DNA of 64,000 nt, taken from contig CM060107.1 of the NCBI GenBank assembly GCA_030522415.1, positions 4,762,847 to 4,826,846 on the forward strand, written 5' to 3'. The notes under the pieces are model-generated. The model worked only from the letters and a program-made list of their open reading frames with translations, did no database searches and had not been told where the DNA came from. Of this stretch, positions 21,846 to 30,846 are shown one piece after another (position 1 is the first letter of the stretch; the number at the start of each line of letters is the position of its first letter). A program made the position numbers and the translations under genes. The stretch comes from Channallabes apus (Eukaryota > Chordata > Actinopteri > Siluriformes > Clariidae).

Positions 21846-22381
21846 TTATTCTGGATCACACAATCTCACAGTAGAGTCACGTGACCAGAACCCAGCGTAG
21901 AGAGGCTGAGTGAATGTGGTGTGGACTCTGTGGAGGAGCTGCATCGTGTCAGAGACGCTGTAGAAGGACAGAGTTCCTGCACTGTGATCCACATACACTC
22001 CTATTCTGGAGGATGATGGAGCTCTGAGTTCAGTCTTAATGTTGTTGTGATAGAAAGAGAGAGAAGAAGGAGAAGAAGAAGAAGAACACCACAGACTCCA
22101 GGACTGATTATTGCCTCCAAACAGACACTCATTACCCCGTCCCTTCCTGCTGATGTCTTTATATGAGACTGATATGGACACATCACCACCGCTCCACTCC
22201 ACCTCCCAGTAACAGCGTCCACACACACTCTCCTTACACAACACCTGAGGCCTGGAGTCAAATCTCTCTGGATGATCAGAGTACTGCTGGTCTGTCCAAC
22301 TGAATCTCACCGCTCGGTTCTTCTCAGACAGAATGAGGTTACGATGTGTCGTGTTGGGATCCAGAGTCAGATAACAGAAAT
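21846..22381 (-). CDS. TRIM exon 6: PRY-SPRY (B30.2)
   Basis: The acceptor TTTATTTTAG precedes FCYLTLDPN. The domain runs to RLCDPE and TAA. AATAAA overlaps the stop (CAGAATAAAG), a possible polyadenylation signal. The frame extends 5' to an ATG at 22421 only by reading through intron sequence. Confidence 0.9.
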
Positions 22382-22700
22382 CTAAAATAAAAGAGAAAAA
22401 CAAACTGAACAATGTGAACATGTTGGGTTTAATTCACACAATACTGTATATTCATGTGAAGAGTGAGACAGCTGTCTGTGTGCGCTGATATCTGAGGGAG
22501 AAATGTCTCAATGTTCATTCAGAATTTAATCTAAAGAAATAAAAAGCTGTTGTTTATTCCAATTGGTCAGTATTTAATATTTTCTCCTTATGGAAGATAT
22601 AGAACTTAATAATAATAATAATAATAATAATTATGATTATTATTATGTATTGTGTGTGTGTGTGTAATATATGTTTCATGAAATCAAGCTGCTTTCTCTT

Positions 22701-22776
<76 letters not shown>

Positions 22777-22904
22777 CACACAAATAAACTAATAGTAATT
22801 AAATTTACATTTTAAAATCACACAACATTCCAACAAATCACTTTTCTGTACCTAATATTTTCTAAGCTGCTTTTAAAGAAAACGGTACTCTATAGACCTA
22901 ATAA

Positions 22905-22982
<78 letters not shown>

Positions 22983-23800
22983 ATTTCAGAAACTCTTCTC
23001 TGCTCTGTGTCTCTGGTGGTGAAAAGATCTGAACTGCTGCAGCTGTGGAGAGAAAAATGGAAATGAAGACAAAAAGCCTCATCAGGTTGTAAAAGATGGA
23101 AACAGTTGAAAGTGATACAGTCAGTTTATTCATTTTAAATCAGTATTTTAGTTCAAACTGTCTGCAGGAAGGTCAGCAGGAGCATTGCTAAGAAATAAGA
23201 CTTGACAGAGCGAGTAAAGACGTCCATCATTGTGTTTCTCCAGCAGGAACAGCTCCTCTTACCATGTGGAGGGATTTTGTTGAATTCCTCCTCACAGAAT
23301 TCCTCGAGTCTCTTCTTCAGGTCTGAGAGAGAATTCCTCACTCCATCAAATGAGAGATGTTGATGGACACTGATGCTGGAGGTCTGAAAGTCTGGTCTGC
23401 CCATTAGAGGAGATCGACGTCCAGAAGCTAAAGCCTACAGAAAGCAGATTAGATGTAAAACACACTTGTGACATCAGAGGACATTCACTGTTCCATTAAC
23501 AGGAGGTGTTTTAGAGAGTGTGTGAGGAACAGCTGTGTGTGTAGATCAGACAGTGAGTGATACCTGGAGGAACTGGATGTGATCGTGTGTGTGTGAAAGC
23601 TGCTCCAGCTCAGTGAGTCTCCTCTGAAGATCAGCAATCTCCTGCTCCAGTTGCTCCAGGAGTCGTTCAGCTCGACTCAGTTCAGTCTTCTCCTGATCTC
23701 TGATCAGCTCCGTCACCTCCGAGCGCTTTTTCTCCATGGAGCTGATCAGCTCAGTAAAGATCCTCTCACTGTCCTCCACTGCTGTCTGTGCACTCAGCTG

Positions 23801-23864
<64 letters not shown>

Positions 23865-25517
23865 ATCTATCATTCCCTCTCTTACTGCGACTCTAAATGT
23901 CTCCATGTTGTCCATGTTGTGTGTGTTTCTAGGAGCAGCTCTGTCTCTGCTCACTGCTCACCTTTATAGTGTCCACAGCCTGTTTCAGCTCCTCCACCTT
24001 CTTCTGCTTCTCCTGGATTCTCTGCTGGGATTTCATCTGCTCCTCCTTTAACTCACTCTGAGGACAGAACAGTTACATTCAGCTTTTTATAAAGTATTTA
24101 CATAGTGAGATAATTCATTACATACAAACATTCATATTTCTCAGAGCTGTGAATGTTTTGTGTCCAGTTTATAAATGTATGTATGTAATAAAGTTCATCA
24201 TGCCACAGTAAAAGGAGTTACGGTGAGTATAACACCTATGTGGGTTAACATGTCGTGCTGTGTTGTTAGTTTACATTACGCTGATTAACACAGAACAGAT
24301 GATTTTACAGTTTCACACTATAATGTCTGTAGCCTGATGCAGAACCATAACAACATAACGTTTAGTTAACTTTCACTGAGGCGTCACCATAAAGGTTTTC
24401 TCTGATTGTATTGAGGTCCAGCACTGTATCAGGGGAACTTCCAGTGATAACTTCAAATAAATTCAAATTCAAATTTTATTGGTCACATACACAGTCATAC
24501 ACAGTATAATATGCAGTGAAATGCTTTATACGACCGCCAGTGACCTTAAAAAAAGAAAATAAAAGCTTGTACGTAAAATAAATAATCAATAAAAAGGAAA
24601 TACTGAAGAAATAACTGTGCAATAAGGGCATAATAAAATATTGCAAAAATATAGAATATAGGGTAGAGTATATATGTATATAGAATTAAAGTGTCGGTGG
24701 TTGTGCAAATATGCATGAAGGTGACATGTGCAATTGTCCAGATGTATGAGTATTTAGTGCAAGTGTCCATGATTGTCCAGTCAGTGTTGTGAGCTTAAAA
24801 GGTGTTATTAGTCCTGTGTGGAGGTGTGATTGTGATTGAGAGACCTTATCGCCTGCGGGAAGAAGCTCCTCCTCAGTCTCTCTGTGTTGGCCTTTAGGGA
24901 ACGGAATCTTTTCCCAGACCGCAACAATACATTATGCTGTTATTTTGGCTCTTTTGTGATACAGTATATTAAGTCTCTCTCAAACATAATTCATTCCAGA
25001 AGCATCTCGTAAATCAAAACACTCATAAATCAAAGCGAATGTCCCCATAAGTAATAATGAAAACTCTGATTATTTATTCCACTATTCCACAACGCAAAAA
25101 TATATATGTATTAGAAGAATTAATACAAATTATGAAGTTAAATTTAAACAAATTAACCTGCATTTAACTTTTTAATAGAATCACGACGGAGCAGTGTTTC
25201 CTTTAGAGTGTGTGTGTGTGTGCATGTGTGTGCATGTGTCTGAAGTCGAGAGTAGGAGGGAAGAGGCAGAGTGTCTAATGACGTGTACACACACACACAT
25301 TAACAGAATCAGTGCAGTCTGACAGAGAGAGAGAAAATGAATCTTTAACCTCTCTAATGACACTTGCTTTTGCTTTACACAATGTTATAATAAACAGTAC
25401 ACGGTCGTGGAAAGGAAGACTTTCACATACAGTACATGCATACAAAAACAAAATAAAAGATGCTTTACGATCATACACATGGCCATAGTTTTAACAGACA
25501 GTATTAAAAGGTTCCAA

Positions 25518-25588
<71 letters not shown>

Positions 25589-27961
25589 CATACATCTACA
25601 CATATAATACAAGTATAAAGTTGGGGTCTCTGTACATTGAATATATTTGTGTGAGATGAGTAATATAACACATCAACTCTGTTTGTCTGTTTGTTTATGC
25701 ACGCATCATATGCAAAGTACTGAACTCAGTTTAATTGTGTTTTATTTAATAATTAATATGGACTTTATTTCATCTCAATCAGCGAACAGGAACAGAAGAT
25801 ATGCTAATTTGAAATTTTAATGGAAAATGCCGTTATCATAAAAACATCGACATTGAAAAAAATCATTAGTTCATCTAAAAATTCAACAGATGGCATTGTA
25901 CATTCATTAAAACATGCCTAAGAGTGTGTAATTAAATTTTACGCAAACAAACCTGCTGTACACAGGTGCATTTCAATAAATTAGAATATCATTAAAAACT
26001 AAAGCTCATATATTATACAGACTGATTACACACAGACTGATATATTTTAATTGTTTATTTCTTTTGATTTTGATGATTATGGCTTACAGCTAATGAAAAC
26101 CAAAAATTCAGTATCTCAGAAAATTAGAATATTGTGGAAAAGATCAATATTGGAGACTCATGGTGTCACACTCTAATAAGATAATTAACTTAAAACACCT
26201 ACAAAGATTCCCTGAGCCTCTAAATGGTCTCTCAGTTTGGTTCAGTAGGCTGACTGTTCACAGACTGCTGTATCCAAGTACATTAATGGAAAGAGGAATG
26301 GAAGGAAAAAATGTGATAGAAAAAAGTTCACAAGCCACAGGGATAATTTCATTTGGAAATCGAGGTCCCAGAATCTGGAGGAAGAGAGGAGAGGGACAGA
26401 ATCCAAGTTGCTTGAGGTCCAGTATAAACTTTGCACAGTCAGTGGTGGTTTGAGGAGCGATGTCATCTGCTGGTGTCGGTCCACTGTGTTTTATCAGGTC
26501 CAACGTCAGCACAGCGTCTACCAGGAAGTTCTAGAGCACTTCATGCTTCCCTCTGCTGACCAACTTTATGAGATGCTGATTTCATTTTCCAGCAGGACTT
26601 GGCACACTGCCAAAAGTACTAATACCAGGTTTAAGGACCATGGTGTACCTGTGTTTGATTGGCCCGCAAACTCACCCGATCTAAACTCTATAGAGAATCT
26701 ATGGACTATTGTAAAAATAAAGATGTGAGACACCAGAACCAACAACATAGAAGAACTAAAAAATGCTTTCAGAGCAACCTGGGCTTCCATACAGTAAGAC
26801 CTCAGCAGTGCCACAGACTGATCACCTCCATACCACGCCGCATTGCTGCAGTAATTCATGCAAAGGAGCCCTGACCAAGTACTGAGTGCTGTACATGTTC
26901 ATACTGTTCACTACTCCAACATCTCTCTGTTCAAAATCTTTTCTTTTTTTTTTTCATCTTAAGTAATATTCTAATTTTCTAATGTACAGAGTTTTTGGTT
27001 TTCATTAGCTGTGAGCCGTAATCATCAAAATGAAAAGAAACAAACACTTGAAATATATCAGTCTGTGTGTAATAAATCTACTGTATATAATATATGAGTT
27101 TCACTTTTAAAACTGAATTACTGAAATAAATCACCTTTTTGCTGATATTCTAATTTACTGAGATGCAACTGTGTATGTGTGTGTACATTCATGTATATCT
27201 CAAACATTATCTAGCCAAACAGTCACAAACTAATATTTCATATTTTATATATTAATAGTTATATCACTTTTATGAGTAACTACCACAACACTGTGCACAT
27301 GTTACTGAATAGAAACTATAATTAAGAGCCTCATCCTGGAAATCTTTCTCATTCTCACCTGTTTCTCAGCTCTTTCTGCTGCGGCTGTGACGGTGTCGTG
27401 TCCTCTGTGATTATCCATCGTACACATATAACAGATCCAGGTTTGATCAGTACGACAGTAGATCTTCATGAGTTCGTTATGTTCAGAGCAGATCTTCTCT
27501 TGGAGTTTTGCTGAAGCTTCAATTAATGTGTGTTTTTTCAAAGCAGGAAGTTCTAGATGAGGTTTCAGGTGAGTTTCACAAAGAGAAGCCAGACACATCA
27601 GACAGGACTTGACGGCTTTGTGTTTTCTCCCCGTACAGAAATCACACTCCACATCTCCCGGTTCAGCGTAACAGTGAGTAGGAGAAGCAGCTTGGACTTC
27701 AGTCTTCTTCTTCAGTTTCTCCACCACTTCAGCCAGCATGTTGTTTCTGTGTAGAACAGGCCTTGGAGTGAAAGTGTCTCTGCACTGAGGACAGCTGTAG
27801 ACGCCCTTCTGATCCTCCTGATCCCAGCAGCCATTAATACACACCTTACAGAAACTGTGACCACAGCGGAGAGTCACCGGATCCTTCAGGAGATCCAGAC
27901 ACACTGGACAGATGAACTGATCCACTGAAAACTGATCTACTGAAATACTGGCCTCAGCCAT
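21846..27961 (-). CDS. finTRIM-like E3 ubiquitin ligase (RING, B-box, coiled coil, PRY-SPRY)
   Basis: Six exons on the minus strand: 27961-27359 (603 nt), 24057-23962 (96), 23797-23564 (234), 23434-23263 (172), 23042-22983 (60) and 22381-21846 (536). All borders are GT/AG and the lengths sum to 1701 nt, giving 566 residues and a TAA. The 96/234/60 nt exons are the pattern of fish TRIM genes. The RING (C18, C21, C33, H35, C38, C41, C57, C60) would transfer ubiquitin. Two B-box-type zinc sites follow (from C106 and from C158). A coiled coil covers exons 2-3 and PRY-SPRY (LTLDPN, WEVEW, GVYVDHSAGTLSFY) the last exon, the usual target-binding module. Fish TRIMs of this kind are mostly linked to antiviral innate immunity; this copy's target cannot be read. 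The donor of the 60 nt exon (T|GTACAC) is weak and sits in a GT repeat. Intron 1 carries a Tc1, a LINE fragment and other repeats. No premature stop. Confidence 0.92.
22600..22633. repeat. Microsatellite (AAT)n in TRIM intron 5
   Basis: About ten AAT units, followed after ~15 bp by short GT runs. Confidence 0.85.
22710..22776. repeat. Microsatellite (CA)n in TRIM intron 5
   Basis: About 32 CA units preceded by TCTCTC. The His/Thr-repeat frames across it are artefacts. Confidence 0.95.
22909..22980. repeat. Microsatellite (GT)n beside TRIM exon 5 donor
   Basis: GT repeats with one TTTT interruption directly abut the 3' end of exon 5, so the splice donor is the first unit of the array. Confidence 0.9.
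22983..24057 (-). CDS. TRIM exons 2-5: coiled coil and linker
   Basis: Exon 2 (24057-23962) starts SELKEEQMKSQQ after CCTCAG. Exon 3 (23797-23564) carries ELISSMEKKRSEVTEL and ends at CAG|GTATCA. Exon 4 (23434-23263) follows CTGTAG and ends at ATG|GTAAGA. Exon 5 (23042-22983) follows CCACAG. Leucine/glutamate heptads run through exons 2 and 3. Introns hold the (CA)n arrays. Confidence 0.88.
23801..23862. repeat. Microsatellite (CA)n in TRIM intron 2
   Basis: About 29 CA units next to the acceptor of exon 3. Confidence 0.95.
24461..24927 (-). mobile_element. LINE 3' end fragment, same family as 16283-19039
   Basis: Minus-strand sequence matching the last ~500 bp of the LINE at 16283-19039, from the CGGTCTGGGAA coding region to the ATTTGAATTTGAATTT tail (AAATTCAAATTC on this strand). 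It is a 5'-truncated insertion in TRIM intron 1 with no complete frame. Confidence 0.88.
25150..25480. repeat. Dispersed repeat, copy 2 (pairs with 1-340)
   Basis: Shares ordered blocks with the window's first 340 bases (CGACGGAGCAGTGTTT, AACCTCTCTAATGA, CTTTTGCTTTACAC). Here it lies in TRIM intron 1. Confidence 0.6.
25529..25585. repeat. Microsatellite (AT)n
   Basis: About 28 AT units after GTGTGTGT, in TRIM intron 1. Confidence 0.95.
25961..27173 (+). mobile_element. Tc1/mariner element, family C, decayed
   Basis: It begins CACAGGTGCATTTCAATAAA at 25961 after TA and ends in the inverted form (AGATGCAACTGTG) at 27173 before TA. The subterminal arms are recognisable but diverged. The length of 1213 bp and the broken gene show an old, deleted copy. 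Confidence 0.85.
26165..26874 (+). pseudogene. Tc1-like transposase remnant, multiple stops
   Basis: Recognisable pieces are GNRGPRIWRKRGEGQ near 26355-26400, AMSSAGVGPLCF near 26455, DLNSIENLWTIVK near 26683-26715 (here the Pro of NPIE is Ser), and HRLITSIPRRIAAVI near 26815-26855. They lie in different frames with several stops. Two internal deletions remove most of the DNA-binding region and the first catalytic Asp. Nothing functional can be made. Confidence 0.85.
27359..27961 (-). CDS. TRIM exon 1: RING finger and two B-boxes
   Basis: 201 codons from MAEASISVDQ to AAAERAEKQ, ending at CAG|GTGAGA. The ATG lies in GGAAAATGG, the same context as the truncated copy at 28951. The open frame continues into the intron for ~18 residues, which are not part of the protein. 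All eight RING ligands and the B-box2 ligands (C158, H161, C169, C177, C180, H185, H188 among them) are present. Confidence 0.93.
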
Positions 27962-28001
27962 TTTCCTGCACTAACACACTGAGGGAGAGACACAGTCTGA
28001 G

Positions 28002-28011
28002 CTTCGTTTTC
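28002..28011 (-). promoter_or_regulatory. ISRE-like site upstream of the TRIM gene
   Basis: GAAAACGAAG on the minus strand, ~45 bp before the start codon, one base short of the GAAANNGAAA interferon-response core. Position and gene type make it plausible. Confidence 0.35.
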
Positions 28012-28033
28012 TTTGAAAAGAACTTCCTGGTTC

Positions 28034-28035
<2 letters not shown>

Positions 28036-28067
<32 letters not shown>

Positions 28068-28068
28068 A
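28036..28068. repeat. Microsatellite (GT)n
   Basis: About 15 units in the TRIM upstream region, followed by GAGAGACAGAG. Confidence 0.9.
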
Positions 28069-28860
28069 GACAGAGTGTGAGAGGAGGAGCTAAAAAGACG
28101 GAGGGCATGAACCTCTGTTAACTGTTTCATCTCCCTTTAGTCCATGAATATGTGGAGATGTTAATTATTCCTGTCTATAAAACACCTGAAGTGATACTTT
28201 GGCCGTCTTAATAAATACATTTTACTTAGTTTATTCATAGATATTCATTCATTTATTTATTTACGTATGTTTTTTTCATTAAGTTTTTCTATTTTTCACT
28301 ATTTTATCTCTCTCAGAGTGGATGCTTCCATCGTGTGTGTAGTGAAACCTGTGAAAGTGGAAAAAATGCTTTGATCAAATGTATTTAATAAGAAAACAAA
28401 AAATGTAAGTAATAGTTTTTTAATCTGTTCACATAATATTAACATTAATAAAAGCAGCTAAACCATTATTTATTAAGTTACAATTTTAAATAGTAATTAA
28501 TAACTGTATTGTTATTCTGACTATATTTCTTGCCTGTCACTGTTTAACTGTAGTGAAGCACTTTGAGCTCCATATTCTGTCTGAATAGAGTTATTCTAAT
28601 GATTGTAGGTAAATAGACAGAGACAGATTGAGTCAGTAGTTTATCAGTACTGTGTTTAATGTGACGTATCACTCCAGAGGTCTCCAAAGCTTTCTGTACT
28701 TCACTTTACTTAAGAATTTATGATCTTCACTTCAAGCTAAATTTAATAAGATTAATAACTTTATTACACATTACAGCACATACTTACACTTACAGTCACG
28801 GTACATGGAGCTTAGCTTCACCGTCCTCATTTAAAGCTCCACCCACTCACTCTGTTACAC
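28069..28860. promoter_or_regulatory. Shared upstream region of two head-to-head TRIM starts
   Basis: About 0.8 kb of AT-rich sequence between divergent TRIM first exons (27961 on minus, 28951 on plus). No other gene was seen in it. Confidence 0.4.
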
Positions 28861-28865
28861 TACAG

Positions 28866-28886
28866 TATAAATACAGAAACTGAAAG
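28866..28886 (+). promoter_or_regulatory. TATA box and consensus ISRE before the TRIM remnant
   Basis: TATAAATA at 28866-28873, then GAAACTGAAAG at 28876-28886, an exact match to the ISRE core GAAANNGAAA. Both lie 65-85 bp before the ATG at 28951. Confidence 0.55.
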
Positions 28887-28910
28887 TTCATCCAGAGTAA
28901 AGAAAACTGA

Positions 28911-28911
<1 letters not shown>

Positions 28912-28944
<33 letters not shown>
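28912..28944. repeat. Microsatellite (TC)n
   Basis: TC repeat just before AGGAAAATGG. Confidence 0.9.
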
Positions 28945-28950
28945 AGGAAA

Positions 28951-29064
28951 ATGGTGGCGGTGAGTATTTCAGTAGATCAGGACCAGTTCATCTGTCCAGT
29001 CTGTCTGGATCTCCGGTGGTCAAGCACAGTTACAGTTACACTATCCTATCACAATACAGTGGAG
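28951..29064 (+). pseudogene. Truncated TRIM first exon
   Basis: The first 21 codons (MVAVSISVDQDQFICPVCLDL) match the start of the TRIM at 27961 up to the first RING Cys pair. The sequence then switches to an unrelated stretch and reaches GAG|GTGAGT at about 29064. The rest of the RING, the B-boxes and later exons are absent downstream. It keeps a TATA box and ISRE, so transcription is possible, but the product would have no RING fold. The 86-residue open frame continues to 29211 only through intron-like sequence. Confidence 0.75.
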
Positions 29065-29219
29065 GTGAGTGAACCCAGAGTGAAACAATACTTCCTGTCC
29101 TATATGACTGTAGTGTTTATCAGCACTAAACCTCACAAGGCTTTTACTCTCACAGCATTAACAGCAAACACAAACATATTCATTCATAATAAAACCATTT
29201 GTTTATCATAAAATATCGA

Positions 29220-29640
29220 CTATTAAATAACTGTTACATATTCTGCAAAACTGCACTAGGACTTTCTCCAGGTTACTGGCACTAAATTTCCGAACAAAAA
29301 CAAATTTGAAACAAATCCGAACAAATGAAACTGAAGTGCACTTTACAGTGTAACTGTATTAGACTAACCTTTCTCAATGATGAACAATGTTAATTTATTT
29401 TATTAAAACATTTCTTCCAACATTTATTATTTAAAGTTCATGTCAAGGCTGCAATAAAACCTAGTTCATGAAAAAATAGACAATTGATTCATAATTTAAA
29501 TGTGAATTGTGTTTATTTAAACAATTAGTTTTAGACTTTATGGCCACCAGAGGACTGGAAAATTATAACATCACTGCTGACTGAAAATGTGTCTGAAAAA
29601 CAAATTAAGAAAAAATAATTTATTGATATTAATTGATGGG
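29220..29640. other. AT-rich stretch, nothing recognised
   Basis: No exon, RNA or terminal repeat supported. Confidence 0.4.
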
Positions 29641-29679
29641 AAGTTAAAAAGTTAAATATTTAAAGTTTTATTACCATCA

Positions 29680-30048
29680 AGTAACAAGTCACATCATGGT
29701 CAGCAAACCAGTTAGTGGTAGTGTTTGAGCTCATGAGGCTTACACTCCGTGTTGAAGGTATAGATGATCATCTTCTGGACAACTCAGCAGTCTTCCCCAT
29801 GATTATAGTTGTGTGGACTGAAATAAACTGAGAGATACACAGTATTGAAATAATTTTAAAGTAATTTTATCAAACCCAAAGTGAAATATTCTAATAGTTT
29901 GACATACTGATGTAAGCAGTAATCATTGGAATTAAAACAAAAAGACCTTACGCTTCATGTGTAATTACTCTAAAATACCTTTCGAATTAACATAAAAAAA
30001 ACATTTTCCATAATACAGTATTCTAATTTTTTGAGATACACTATACGT
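29680..30048 (-). mobile_element. Tc1 remnant, heavily deleted
   Basis: The minus strand reads ATGGGGAAGACTGCTGA (MGKTAELS) near 29803, the usual start of this Tc1 group, then jumps after ~30 codons to TTTNWFADHDVT, normally ~200 residues later. The edge ATTCTAATTTTTTGAGATA near 30023 matches a Tc1 end. Only scraps remain. Confidence 0.65.
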
Positions 30049-30450
30049 AAATGTACGTATGCGGATGTGTTTGCACTAAAATCATCTCTAAGGCAGTTAG
30101 CAGAAAAACAATAATGATCTAAAATTCCTATATAGTATATACGTCTGTACCCTCACACAATCAGCAGTAATGAATTCTGTAAAATTCATTACCCTCAAAC
30201 AGTGTAGAGTAACATCTAATTCTATTTCTCATTTTCAACAGTTTTTTTTTCTTTTTGAAGAATAAGCAAACTGGAAATAAATACTCAATTATAAATTACA
30301 TTAAACACTTTATTTACAAATTAAGAAATACATTTATAAATTTGTCGTGTATTTGTCATGCAAGAAGGCAGAGGATCAAGGGTCCGTCCTCTCCATGACA
30401 ATCTACGACAGGAGAAAAATAAAGACTTGTATGGTAAAAAGACTTCATGA
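30049..30450. other. AT-rich stretch, nothing recognised
   Basis: No supported feature. Confidence 0.4.
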
Positions 30451-30453
30451 ATC

Positions 30454-30700
30454 CAGATAGCACACACAGGTCACGGAGACGTCTATTCGATGTCGTCTTT
30501 TTCATCTGGCAGATGTCTTGCAGATGTCTGGAAAAGGGCGTTTGCTCATCTGGAAGACGTGCCGAGATGTCCGTGCCGATATTAGAATGATGCTTAGCCT
30601 ACGTATTTAAGACGAATATGAATTAAAACGACCCTGATCCGCTCTTTAGACGATGTTAATCAGATGTTTATACTTCTGCTAGATGTCGGATAGACGTCGT
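30454..30700. mobile_element. MITE-like repeat rich in AGATGTC/GACGTC words
   Basis: Begins CCAGATAGCACAC. Contains GAGACGTCTATTCGATGTCG, GCAGATGTCTTGCAGATGTC, GAAGACGTGCCGAGATGTC and ATAGACGTCG. No coding sequence. The CCAGATAGCA start is the inverse of the edge at 14867-14876. Confidence 0.45.
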
Positions 30701-30846
30701 TTTATTAAAACACCCTCTCACATTATTTTAATTAAATACCCTCGGCACGTCTATAATGCTCCCTAATGGATGTTACAATGACCAAATATAATAATATATA
30801 AATAAACCACACTCTCAACTAATAATAAAACACAGATTCGTTTATC

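Noticed and set aside
22633..23969. Frames encoding long His-Thr or Cys-Val repeats
   Set aside because: They are translations of (CA)n/(GT)n microsatellites in TRIM introns.
21492..28068. CRISPR-like or satellite array
   Set aside because: The repeats are simple dinucleotides without spacers.
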